The position numbers and the translations under genes were made by a program. From positions 1 to 5,155 of the forward strand of contig JAEYTQ010000184.1 of NCBI GenBank assembly GCA_023433965.1: a DNA stretch of 5,155 bases, read 5' to 3'. How positions within the stretch are numbered: the first letter of the stretch is position 1; every line of letters begins with the position of its first letter. Source of the stretch: Pseudomonadota bacterium. Lineage in GTDB: Bacteria; Pseudomonadota; Alphaproteobacteria; Rhizobiales; Xanthobacteraceae. Below are positions 1 to 5,152 of this stretch, in pieces. The notes beneath the pieces are model-generated. The model had not been told where the DNA came from. It made no database searches and was given only the letters and a program-made list of their open reading frames with translations.

Positions 1-46
1 CAACCTGTTCCTGATGCTGCTGCGCCTCTCAGGAGGCCGCCGTTGA
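1..46 (+). CDS. C-terminal end of a probable Bax inhibitor-1/YccA-family membrane protein (partial)
   Basis: Reading from base 2, fourteen sense codons give NLFLMLLRLSGGRR and then a TGA at 44-46. This matches my memory of how alphaproteobacterial Bax inhibitor-1 (UPF0005/YccA-type) integral membrane proteins end: a last hydrophobic helix of the kind Asn-Leu/Met-Phe-Leu-x-Leu-Leu-Arg followed by a short Gly/Arg tail. The rest of the gene lies left of the window, so the family call rests on only 14 residues. Proteins of this family are multi-pass membrane proteins linked to stress tolerance and calcium or proton leak, and bacterial roles are poorly defined. The gene converges on the DUF1269 gene, with 18 bp between the two stop codons. 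It could instead be the tail of another membrane protein with a similar last helix. Confidence 0.55.
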   Translation, partial: NLFLMLLRLSGGRR

Positions 47-57
47 GACGGGAACTG

Positions 58-75
58 CGGCGGCTCAGGCCGCCG
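58..75. terminator. GC-rich hairpin at a convergent gene junction, possible bidirectional terminator
   Basis: CGGCGGC (58-64) and GCCGCCG (69-75) form a perfect 7-bp stem around the 4-nt loop TCAG. The minus-strand stop codon of the DUF1269 gene lies in the loop, and the incoming plus-strand gene stops 11 bp before the stem. The position between two converging genes suits a shared terminator. Neither side carries a T tract, so intrinsic termination would be weak, and the repeat may simply reflect the Ala/Gly codons of a GC-rich gene end. Confidence 0.3.
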
Positions 76-568
76 GCCGCTCCATCGTGCTGGCGAGGGC
101 ATCGCGCAACACCTTCTCCTTCGTTTCGTCGAGGGACGTCTTGAGCACGACTCCACCCGCTTCCTTGATCTCCTTGATCACCTTGTCGGCGGTCATGTGC
201 TTGATCAGGACAAACAGCGCGGCGTTTCCGGGCTGAAGGCTGGAGGAGAGATTCTTCATGAAGGCATCGTCGATGCCGAAATCCGACAGAGCGCCGCCGA
301 GCGCGCCCGACGCAGCGCCTACGGCAACCCCGACGATCGGGTTGAGAAACAGGACGCCGATGAGGAGACCCCAGAAGCTTCCCGTCATTGCGCCCATGGC
401 AGTCGTGTTGACGAGTTGATTGAGCTTGATGTCACCCTTGTCCGTCTTCACGGCGATCACGGCGTCGCTGATCGTGATCAAATATTCCTTCTGCAACTGG
501 AACAACCGCTGACGCACTTCCTCGGCTTTAGCCTCGGACGGATATACGATCGCCACTAGATCGGACAT
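65..568 (-). CDS. DUF1269 domain protein with a glycine-rich membrane hairpin
   Basis: The 167-residue protein begins MSDLVAIVYPSEAKAEEVR and fits the DUF1269 family over its whole length; the family has no established function. Residues 1-55 look like a ferredoxin-like alpha/beta unit with the family-typical KEYL and DAVIAVK stretches. Residues 56-93 are a Gly/Ala-rich hydrophobic segment (FWGLLIGVLFLNP, then a glycine-zipper-like GAASGALGGALSDFGI) likely to enter or lie on the membrane. Residues 100-150 form a second alpha/beta part with ALFVLIK and GGVVLKTSL. The ATG at 568-566 is chosen because GGGAGG lies 5 nt upstream on the minus strand and because family members start here. The open frame runs 54 codons further upstream, but that stretch is Arg-rich and unrelated to the family. 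The gene appears to be monocistronic. Membership is clear, function unknown. Confidence 0.9.
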   Translation of the reverse strand: MSDLVAIVYPSEAKAEEVRQRLFQLQKEYLITISDAVIAVKTDKGDIKLNQLVNTTAMGAMTGSFWGLLIGVLFLNPIVGVAVGAASGALGGALSDFGIDDAFMKNLSSSLQPGNAALFVLIKHMTADKVIKEIKEAGGVVLKTSLDETKEKVLRDALASTMERPAA

Positions 569-789
569 GAAGACCTCCCGTTGGAGCAAAGCGAGCAGAC
601 ATGGGGAGGCTATCGCGCGAGCGCCGCCCCCGCGATCGGTCAAAACCCTCAGCCTCGCGGAGGAATGTCCCAATAGGGGATGGACGCAGAGGCGGTTTGC
701 GTGCGAATGCATCGGGTTTCCAGCGCTCAATGGGCTGGCGCTGGACGACGACGCGATCGCGACCTAGAGGATAATCCCGGGCCCCGACT

Positions 790-801
790 AGGTGATCACC
801 T
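790..801. promoter_or_regulatory. Perfect 12-bp palindrome AGGTGATCACCT, candidate operator
   Basis: AGGTGATCACCT is its own reverse complement. It lies 117 bp before the arcD start codon and just downstream of the GATAAT sequence at 770-775. A dimeric regulator could bind such a site, and its place in a divergent intergenic region suits control of arcD-arcA, the DUF1269 gene, or both. I do not recognise it as a known operator. A 12-bp perfect palindrome can arise by chance, so the function is inferred from symmetry and position only. Confidence 0.35.
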
Positions 802-809
802 GATAGGCC

Positions 810-827
810 GCGCCGAGGCCACGGCGC
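810..827 (+). other. Short GC hairpin in the probable arcD leader
   Basis: GCGCCG (810-815) and CGGCGC (822-827) form a perfect 6-bp stem with a 6-nt loop AGGCCA. If transcription starts upstream of it, the hairpin would lie in the arcD 5' untranslated region, about 90 nt before the start codon. No T tract follows and no riboswitch class is recognised. Short GC stems are common at this base composition. Confidence 0.25.
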
Positions 828-918
828 ATCGTCCGGTCTCGAAATCAAGAGGCCGGCACTCATCGATCCAGTCATCGGTGAAACAACCGGTCATGGCTCG
901 CGGTTCGAGGCCTATTCC

Positions 919-2352
919 ATGACTGCGACGACATCGGTCCAGAAGCTCTCGTTGTACGCACTGACGGGAATGGTGGTCGGCTCCATGGTTGGCTCCGGCA
1001 TCTTCTCGCTGCCGAGAACGTTCGGCATCGCCACCGGCCCGTTCGGCGCCATCCTGGCCTGGTGCATCGCCGGCGGCGGCATGTATACCATGGCGCGCGT
1101 GTTTCAATCGTTGGCCGAGCGTAAGCCGGGCCTCGATGCAGGCGTCTATGCGTACGCAAAGGAGGGCTTCGGCGATTATCCCGGCTTCCTGTCCGCGCTC
1201 GGCTACTGGATCGGGAGTTGTATCGGCAATGTGTCCTACTGGGTCCTCATCAAATCGACCTTGGGCGCATTCTTCCCCGTGTTCGGCGATGGCAACACGG
1301 TTATCGCGATCGTCGTTGCCTCGATCGGCATCTGGCTATTCCACTTCATGATCCTGCGCGGGGTGCAACAGGCCGCTGCGATCAACACCATCGTCACCAT
1401 CGCCAAGATCGTGCCGATCCTGATTTTCATCGCCATCCTGATCTTCGCTTTCAAGGCCGACCTATTCCGCGCCAATTTTTGGGGCGGCGAGGGCATGCCG
1501 GATAAGGGACTCTTCGAGCAGATCCGTGCGACCATGCTGGTCACGGTGTTCGTGTTCCTCGGGATCGAGGGCGCAAGCGTGTATTCCCGCTACGCCAAGG
1601 ACCGATCGGACGTCGGCGCTGCGACGATCATGGGGTTCCTGGTCGTCACCAGCCTCATGGTGCTCGTCACCATGCTGCCTTATGCCGTGTTGCCCCGTGC
1701 GGAGATCGCCGACTTGCGGCAGCCGTCGATGGCGACCGTGTTGGAGGCGGTGGTGGGACACTGGGGCGCCGTCTTCGTCAGTATCGGGCTCCTGGTCTCG
1801 GTGCTCGGCGCCTATCTTGCCTGGTCGCTGATCTGTGCCGAGGTACTCTCCGCGGCCGGTCGGACCCAGGACATGCCGCGGGTGTTCGGCACCGAGAACG
1901 CCAACAAGGTGCCAGCCGCCGCGCTCTGGCTCACCAATATCGTCGTGCAGCTCTTCGTGATCAGCACCTATTGGTCCCGGGACGCGTTCTCGCTGATGCT
2001 CAACCTGACGAGCGTCATGAACCTCATTCCGTTCTTCCTGGTCGCAGCCTACGGGCTGTCGCTGGTGAAGCGGGGCGAGACCTACGAGAAGAGCCCGCAC
2101 GAGCGCAGGCGCGACCTGGTCTTCACCGGCATCGCCGTCATCTATACGCTCTTCCTGATCTACGCGGCCGGAACGAAATACCTGCTGCTGTCCGCGCTCC
2201 TCTACGTGCCTGGCACGGCGTTGTATTTCTGGGCGCGCATGCAACAGAAGGCGAGGGTCTTTACAGCGGTGGAGTGGGTCATCTTCGTCGTGGCCGTGAT
2301 CGGCGCCGGCGTCGGCATCCACGGCCTCGCCACCGGCTACATCACCCTCTAA
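919..2352 (+). CDS. arcD: Arginine:ornithine-type antiporter, APC superfamily (ArcD-like)
   Basis: This 477-residue integral inner-membrane protein should exchange external arginine for a product of its breakdown, feeding the arginine deiminase encoded next. The first helix carries the APC-superfamily motif [13 protein letters not shown] (residues 20-32). About 12-13 hydrophobic segments follow, near 41-60, 86-115, 126-147, 155-178, 204-222, 235-257, 280-306, 332-350, 357-382, 399-417, 419-438 and 451-470. [25 protein letters not shown] residues around 213-233 are typical of the basic amino acid/polyamine antiporter branch that holds ArcD. Length is normal for the family. The ATG at 919 has a weak TCGAGG ribosome binding site 8 nt upstream, and the N-terminus fits family starts. 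Substrate is inferred from family and the adjacent arcA. With no ornithine carbamoyltransferase in view, arginine/citrulline exchange is also possible. A lysine or general basic amino acid permease is the main alternative. Confidence 0.88.
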   Translation: MTATTSVQKLSLYALTGMVVGSMVGSGIFSLPRTFGIATGPFGAILAWCIAGGGMYTMARVFQSLAERKPGLDAGVYAYAKEGFGDYPGFLSALGYWIGSCIGNVSYWVLIKSTLGAFFPVFGDGNTVIAIVVASIGIWLFHFMILRGVQQAAAINTIVTIAKIVPILIFIAILIFAFKADLFRANFWGGEGMPDKGLFEQIRATMLVTVFVFLGIEGASVYSRYAKDRSDVGAATIMGFLVVTSLMVLVTMLPYAVLPRAEIADLRQPSMATVLEAVVGHWGAVFVSIGLLVSVLGAYLAWSLICAEVLSAAGRTQDMPRVFGTENANKVPAAALWLTNIVVQLFVISTYWSRDAFSLMLNLTSVMNLIPFFLVAAYGLSLVKRGETYEKSPHERRRDLVFTGIAVIYTLFLIYAAGTKYLLLSALLYVPGTALYFWARMQQKARVFTAVEWVIFVVAVIGAGVGIHGLATGYITL

Positions 2353-2364
2353 ACGAGCCTTTCC

Positions 2365-2370
2365 GGAGGA
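2365..2370 (+). promoter_or_regulatory. Ribosome binding site of arcA
   Basis: GGAGGA lies 7 nt before the ATG at 2378 and within the 25-bp gap after arcD. It decides the start: another ATG at 2371 sits directly against the GGAGGA with no spacing and in a different frame, so it is not the initiation site. Confidence 0.8.
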
Positions 2371-2377
2371 ATGCCTC

Positions 2378-3640
2378 ATGGCAAAACAATCATCAGACGG
2401 ATCGATTCCCTTCGGTGTTCATTCCGAAGTCGGTCAGTTGCGCAAGGTGATGGTCTGCTCGCCGGGCCGCGCCCATCAGCGCCTCACCCCGACCAACTGC
2501 GACACGCTGCTGTTCGACGACGTCCTGTGGGTCGAAAATGCCAAGCGTGACCATTTCGACTTCGTACAGAAGATGCGCGACCGTGGCATCGAAGTCGTCG
2601 AGATGCATAATCTGCTAGCGGAAACCGTCGCCATTCCGGAGGCGAGAAGGTGGATTCTCGACCATCAGATCGTTCCCGATCAGGTCGGCCTCGGCCTGAT
2701 CGATGAATTGCGCAGCTATCTGGAAAGTCTCAAGCCCCGTGAACTGGCGGAGACCCTGATCGGCGGATTGTCGACGCACGATTTTCCCGAGGCGCATGGC
2801 GGCGAGATGCTGAGGCTGATCCGGGAAGCCGCGGGCATGACCGAGTATCTGCTGCCACCGCTGCCGAACACGCTGTACACGCGTGATACCACCTGCTGGA
2901 TCTATGGGGGCGTGACGCTGAACTCGCTGTACTGGCCGGCGCGTCACGAGGAGCCGATCCTCGCCGCCGCCATCTACAAGTTTCACCCGGATTTCGCCGG
3001 CAAGGTCAATGTCTGGTGGGGAGATCCGACGAAGGATCGCGGCCTTTCCACGTTGGAAGGCGGTGACGTGATGCCGATTGGGAAGGGCAATGTGCTGATC
3101 GGATTGAGCGAGCGGACATCGAGACAGGCGATCAGCCAGCTTGCTGCCGCCCTGTTCAGGAAGAAGACGGCCGAGCGTGTCATTGTGGCCGCCATGCCCA
3201 AGCTCCGCGCAGCGATGCATTTGGATACCGTGTTCACCTTCGCTGATCGGGATTGCGTGCTGCTGTATCCCGATATCGTCAACAACATCACGGCGTTCTC
3301 CTACCGCCCGGCAGACAATTCGGCAGGCATAGAGTTGCGCAAGGATGAGAAGCCTTTCGTGGATGTCGTGGCTGAGGCGCTCGGACTGAAGAAGCTCCGC
3401 GTCGTCGAGACCGGGGGCAACGCCTATCTGCGCGAGCGGACCCAATGGGACAGCGGCGCCAATCTGGTCTGCGCCTCTCCGGGCGTCGTGTTCGCCTACG
3501 ATCGCAACACCTATACCAATACGTTGCTGCGCAAGGAGGGGATCGAGGTGATCTCCATCGTCGGTGCGGAGCTCGGACGAGGTCGTGGCGGCGGTCACTG
3601 CATGACTTGCCCGATCATCAGGGACGCTGCCGAGTACTAG
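2378..3640 (+). CDS. arcA: Arginine deiminase
   Basis: This 420-residue cytoplasmic enzyme hydrolyses L-arginine to L-citrulline and ammonia (EC 3.5.3.6), the first step of the arginine deiminase pathway. The guanidino-modifying fold and every catalytic element are present. LYTRD contains Asp170, EGGD has Glu227 and Asp230, [11 protein letters not shown] has His281 and Asp283, and [12 protein letters not shown] near the C-terminus holds the nucleophile Cys408. The [13 protein letters not shown] ending is the Pseudomonas type rather than the Firmicutes/Mycoplasma type. The N-terminus ([18 protein letters not shown], residues 13-30) is also canonical, and length is normal, so the protein should be active. 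It follows arcD by 25 bp with a strong ribosome binding site and almost certainly shares its transcript. Neither arcB nor arcC follows; the next gene encodes an outer-membrane protein. Products would be citrulline and ammonia, useful for nitrogen supply or acid protection, with ATP only if the later enzymes are encoded elsewhere. Confidence 0.97.
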   Translation: MAKQSSDGSIPFGVHSEVGQLRKVMVCSPGRAHQRLTPTNCDTLLFDDVLWVENAKRDHFDFVQKMRDRGIEVVEMHNLLAETVAIPEARRWILDHQIVPDQVGLGLIDELRSYLESLKPRELAETLIGGLSTHDFPEAHGGEMLRLIREAAGMTEYLLPPLPNTLYTRDTTCWIYGGVTLNSLYWPARHEEPILAAAIYKFHPDFAGKVNVWWGDPTKDRGLSTLEGGDVMPIGKGNVLIGLSERTSRQAISQLAAALFRKKTAERVIVAAMPKLRAAMHLDTVFTFADRDCVLLYPDIVNNITAFSYRPADNSAGIELRKDEKPFVDVVAEALGLKKLRVVETGGNAYLRERTQWDSGANLVCASPGVVFAYDRNTYTNTLLRKEGIEVISIVGAELGRGRGGGHCMTCPIIRDAAEY

Positions 3641-3667
3641 CGGTACAGCAGAATCGTCTGATCGGGA

Positions 3668-3684
3668 AAATCAACCGCTGATTT
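3668..3684 (+). other. AT-rich inverted repeat after arcA, weak terminator candidate
   Basis: AAATCA (3668-3673) and TGATTT (3679-3684) pair perfectly around ACCGC, starting 27 nt after the arcA stop codon. The stem is short and AT-rich, and no T tract follows beyond the TTT of its own right arm, so it would end transcription poorly. It is the best terminator candidate between arcA and the next gene. Read-through into the barrel gene cannot be excluded. Confidence 0.2.
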
Positions 3685-3696
3685 ATGCCAAGAACA

Positions 3697-3710
3697 TTGA
3701 CACGCCGCAA
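3697..3710 (+). promoter_or_regulatory. FixK2/FNR-type binding site upstream of the outer-membrane protein gene
   Basis: TTGACACGCCGCAA matches exactly the Bradyrhizobium FixK2 consensus TTG(A/C)-N6-(G/T)CAA, with half-sites TTGA and GCAA. It is 54 bp before the ATG at 3765. If bound at the usual -40.5 position, transcription would start near 3744, leaving a leader of about 20 nt that contains the ribosome binding site. The -10 region this predicts (CTGAAT, 3729-3734) is only a fair match. The same bases also contain TTGACA, a consensus -35 hexamer, but no good -10 box sits 16-18 bp after it. Control by oxygen limitation through a Crp/Fnr-family activator is inferred from sequence match and position. 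Confidence 0.5.
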
Positions 3711-3764
3711 TCTGATTTCAGCCTGAAGCTGAATCGCGATGCATCCAGCCGTCAGGAGGGCGCG

Positions 3765-4583
3765 ATGCGAAGGTGCGGAATTCTCTGGCCGATCTTCGGC
3801 CTGCTGAGTGCACATGCCGCGAGTGCGGCCGATCTTGACCTCACGGAAATCAAAGCCAGCACGGCCGTGCCGTACGTCTCTGTTCCGTCCTGGAGCGTCG
3901 TCGGCTCCCTGTCGCCGACCTTCACCGACAACGCCCTGTTTTCTCGCGACAACCGTCGGGCGGACGGCTACTACGAGCCTGACGTGAGCGTCAGGCTGGA
4001 TGGCAACCTCAGCCACGACCTGTCGTACCGGCTTTACGCGCGCGCGCAATACGATGCCTTTTCACGGGAAAAGGACGGCAATTTCGCCGTCGCACGCATG
4101 GGCGCGCGCGTCACGCAATATTGGGACGACTGGCGCTTCTCGGCAATTTACGAAAATCGCTACGATTTCGATGGTGTCTATCGCGATCTGTCATTCACCT
4201 CACACGATGTCATGGGCTCGGTGGCCCGCGATGTCGGCGTCAACAACGTGACCCTGTCGCCATTGCTGCTCCTGACCTATCGATTCTCGGATCTGGCGGA
4301 AGCGCGCCGCTGGCGCTTCGATGCCGTGCTCGGGATCGAGATCAGGCTGGATCCCAAATGGTCGGTCGTGAGCACGCCCTTGTTCGAGGCATTCTGGTTC
4401 ACCGACGGGCTCAATGCCGGTCGTCAGGATCATATCTATTCGATCGATGTCGGCCTGAAGTATAATCTCGCCAGGAACGTATCGCTCACGACCACCGTGC
4501 TGTACGAAACTCGAACTTCGAACGTTCCGCTGCGACGATATAGGGACGTTCGCATTGGTCCGCGGCTGGACTTCGCTTTTTGA
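3765..4583 (+). CDS. Secreted outer-membrane beta-barrel protein, function unknown
   Basis: This 272-residue protein starts with a Sec signal peptide (MRRCGILWPIFGLLSAHAASA, cleavage likely after Ala21), leaving about 250 residues. The mature part is a run of roughly 12 amphipathic beta strands with alternating hydrophobic residues and many aromatics, for example LSYRLYARAQYDAFS (86-100), WRFSAIYENRYDFDG (123-137), IYSIDVGLKYNLA (224-236) and VSLTTTVLYETRTS (239-252). It ends DVRIGPRLDFAF, and the terminal Phe with alternating hydrophobics is the usual signal for BAM-mediated outer-membrane insertion. AGGAGGG lies 4 nt before the ATG and fixes the start. Several strand pairs suggest a 12-strand barrel, but I cannot assign a porin, lipase or transporter family. 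A FixK2-type box precedes it. The next small gene begins 14 nt after its stop, suggesting joint expression. Confidence 0.82.
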   Translation: MRRCGILWPIFGLLSAHAASAADLDLTEIKASTAVPYVSVPSWSVVGSLSPTFTDNALFSRDNRRADGYYEPDVSVRLDGNLSHDLSYRLYARAQYDAFSREKDGNFAVARMGARVTQYWDDWRFSAIYENRYDFDGVYRDLSFTSHDVMGSVARDVGVNNVTLSPLLLLTYRFSDLAEARRWRFDAVLGIEIRLDPKWSVVSTPLFEAFWFTDGLNAGRQDHIYSIDVGLKYNLARNVSLTTTVLYETRTSNVPLRRYRDVRIGPRLDFAF

Positions 4584-4597
4584 GAGTTGGACCTGGG

Positions 4598-4846
4598 ATG
4601 CCTGCAAAACGCCTGTTGATGCTGTCGTGCATCGTCGTCGGGAGCGTGGCGGCATCGCTTGCGCTGGCCGATTCGCGCGATGCGGTCGACCGCGGCCAGC
4701 GGCTTGATACCAATGCGCTCCGGGATGACGCTGCGACACGCCGCCTGCAGCAGCCGTCTCATCCTCTCGATATTGCGCCGCCCGCGCCCGCATCGCCCGC
4801 GAAGACGACGAGGAAGAAGAAGTCGGGCGGGAGCGGCAACCGCTAG
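4598..4846 (+). CDS. Small secreted Pro/Ala- and Lys-rich protein, function unknown
   Basis: The 82-residue protein starts MPAKRLLMLSCIVVG and has a good Sec signal peptide ending LALA before Asp25, so about 58 residues would be exported. The mature part has a charged Asp/Arg segment (DSRDAVDRGQRLDTNALRDD), a Pro/Ala stretch (IAPPAPASPA, 59-68) and a basic tail TRKKKSGGSGNR. No domain is recognised. The Cys at position 11 is not in a proper lipobox, so a lipoprotein is unlikely. The ATG at 4598 is preferred because it gives a canonical signal peptide. A TTG at 4580, overlapping the previous stop codon, would add six residues. The ribosome binding site is weak (GAGAG, 11 nt upstream), suggesting translation coupled to the upstream barrel gene. 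The basic tail might contact peptidoglycan, lipopolysaccharide or nucleic acid; that is speculation. Confidence 0.62.
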   Translation: MPAKRLLMLSCIVVGSVAASLALADSRDAVDRGQRLDTNALRDDAATRRLQQPSHPLDIAPPAPASPAKTTRKKKSGGSGNR

Positions 4847-4878
4847 CCTGGACGGTCAGTCAGGAAGTGCAACCAAAG

Positions 4879-4902
4879 CGAGAGTTAAGGCCCGAACTCT
4901 CG
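4879..4902 (+). other. Perfect 8-bp stem-loop, first of three in tandem
   Basis: CGAGAGTT (4879-4886) pairs with AACTCTCG (4895-4902) around the loop AAGGCCCG. It begins 33 nt after the stop codon of the small secreted protein gene. No T tract follows, so it is not an intrinsic terminator alone. It could protect the 3' end of the mRNA or form part of a structured RNA with the next two stems. Confidence 0.45.
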
Positions 4903-4905
4903 GCA

Positions 4906-4920
4906 TGTCGCCAAGCGACA
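4906..4920 (+). other. Short stem-loop, second of three in tandem
   Basis: TGTCGC (4906-4911) pairs perfectly with GCGACA (4915-4920) around the 3-nt loop CAA. It starts 4 nt after the preceding stem and 12 nt before the next. The tight loop and packed arrangement suggest RNA folding rather than a protein site, but a 6-bp stem alone is weak evidence. Confidence 0.35.
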
Positions 4921-4932
4921 GCGCGGTCGATT

Positions 4933-4966
4933 TCGTCTGCAATCATTCCATTCCGCAGACGATTTT
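4933..4966 (+). terminator. Probable rho-independent terminator of the barrel/small-protein unit
   Basis: TCGTCTGC (4933-4940) and GCAGACGA (4955-4962) form a perfect 8-bp stem and are followed at once by TTTT (4963-4966) and then AAGCTTCTT. The 14-nt loop contains a doubled ATTCC. Stem length, G+C content and the T tract fit an intrinsic terminator, though the T run is short and the loop long. Its location 86 nt after the last stop codon suits the end of the preceding unit. Confidence 0.5.
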
Positions 4967-5004
4967 AAGCTTCTTGCATCGAATTTTGTGCTTCGTAGCG
5001 CGAG

Positions 5005-5042
5005 GGAAGTGGATTCAGCGCATCGCCGAATGCGCCGCTTCC
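5005..5042. other. Two-part imperfect hairpin
   Basis: GGAAGTG (5005-5011) pairs with CGCTTCC (5036-5042), including one G-U pair. After a left-side bulge of six bases, GCGCAT (5018-5023) pairs perfectly with ATGCGC (5030-5035) around the loop CGCCGA. The stacked stems total 13 pairs. No T tract follows on the plus strand. It may be a back-up terminator, a structured RNA part or a remnant of a small repeat element. Confidence 0.35.
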
Positions 5043-5049
5043 GAATTCG

Positions 5050-5061
5050 TGATTTAAATCA
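5050..5061. promoter_or_regulatory. Perfect palindrome TGATTTAAATCA, Crp/Fnr-like site candidate
   Basis: TGATTTAAATCA is a perfect 12-bp palindrome. It keeps the TGAT-N4-ATCA core of FNR-type sites (TTGAT-N4-ATCAA) but lacks the outer T and A. Its centre, 5055.5, is about 61.5 bp upstream of the transcription start predicted near 5117, the position from which class I Crp/Fnr activators contact RNA polymerase. The outer mismatches mean it does not meet the strict FixK2 consensus, so the regulator could be another Crp/Fnr relative or an unrelated dimer. Confidence 0.4.
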
Positions 5062-5073
5062 TGGAGGAGTACT

Positions 5074-5088
5074 ACCTCATGTTGAGGT
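5074..5088. promoter_or_regulatory. Inverted repeat ACCTCA-TGT-TGAGGT overlapping the -35 box, candidate operator
   Basis: ACCTCA (5074-5079) and TGAGGT (5083-5088) are perfect inverted repeats with a 3-nt spacer, and the right arm covers most of the TTGAGG -35 box at 5082-5087. A protein bound here would block RNA polymerase, so a repressor site is the simplest reading. The CCTCA/TGAGG arms resemble those of SoxR-type MerR-family sites, but those have a longer spacer and lie between the -35 and -10 boxes, so I do not assign a regulator. Confidence 0.45.
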
Positions 5089-5110
5089 GAGGGCCAGCGA
5101 GGTGTATAGT
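5082..5110 (+). promoter_or_regulatory. Strong sigma-70-type promoter directed out of the window
   Basis: TTGAGG (5082-5087) and TATAGT (5105-5110) are separated by exactly 17 bp. The -35 differs from TTGACA at the last two bases and the -10 from TATAAT at one. Transcription should start near 5117. This is the best promoter match in the window. It must drive a gene or RNA starting near or beyond the right edge, since no supported coding start is visible before 5155. Confidence 0.68.
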
Positions 5111-5127
5111 TACCCCGCACAGGCGCG

Positions 5128-5152
5128 CATCCTCTGGATTCGGCGGGGGATG
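5128..5152 (+). other. Leader hairpin just after the predicted transcription start
   Basis: CATCCTC (5128-5134) pairs with GGGGATG (5146-5152), seven pairs with one G-U, around an 11-nt loop. It starts about 11 nt into the transcript predicted from the promoter at 5082-5110. It could be the 5' stem of a structured RNA or of a regulated leader. The window ends before its role can be read. Confidence 0.25.

Larger units (their letters stand above)
569..918. other. Divergent intergenic region between the DUF1269 gene and arcD
   Basis: These 350 bp lie between two divergently transcribed genes and must hold both promoters. I see no convincing consensus promoter. For the rightward gene, GATAAT at 770-775 resembles a -10 box but has no matching -35 box at 16-18 bp. 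For the leftward gene, TTGACC (complement of 638-643) resembles a -35 box, but the nearest -10-like GATAGC is 23 bp away. I found no FixK/Anr-type TTG(A/C)-N6-(G/T)CAA site here. The open frames crossing it are Arg-rich, lack ribosome binding sites and are not genes. Two symmetric elements (790-801 and 810-827) are listed separately. Confidence 0.7.

Noticed and set aside
569..730. N-terminal extension of the DUF1269 protein by 54 residues
   Set aside because: The extension is Arg-rich and unlike the family, while the ATG at 568-566 has a well-spaced GGGAGG and matches the family start.
712..735. TTTC-N6-TCAA as a FixK-type box upstream of arcD
   Set aside because: The left half-site has the wrong third base, and the site is nearly 200 bp from the arcD start with no promoter at a suitable distance.
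1462..2379. Long minus-strand open frame (305 codons) opposite arcD
   Set aside because: Asp/Glu/His/Arg-rich low-complexity translation typical of the antisense of a GC-rich membrane protein gene. No ribosome binding site or recognisable domain, and fully covered by a clear sense gene.
2615..3598. Long minus-strand open frame (327 codons) opposite arcA
   Set aside because: Shadow of the arginine deiminase codons. The sense frame carries all catalytic motifs, and the antisense product has no family features.
3697..3725. TTGACA as a plain sigma-70 -35 box for the barrel gene
   Set aside because: No acceptable -10 hexamer lies 16-18 bp downstream (AGCCTG at 17 bp). The same bases fit a FixK2-type site better.
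4625..4630. Cys11 of the small secreted protein as a lipobox cysteine
   Set aside because: The preceding residues Met-Leu-Ser do not fit the lipobox, and a good signal peptidase I site (LALA before Asp25) lies further on.
4659..5057. Plus-strand open frame of 132 codons running through the 3' gene-free region
   Set aside because: It overlaps the small secreted protein gene in another frame. It is Arg-rich in that part, has no ribosome binding site, and crosses the terminator-like hairpins.
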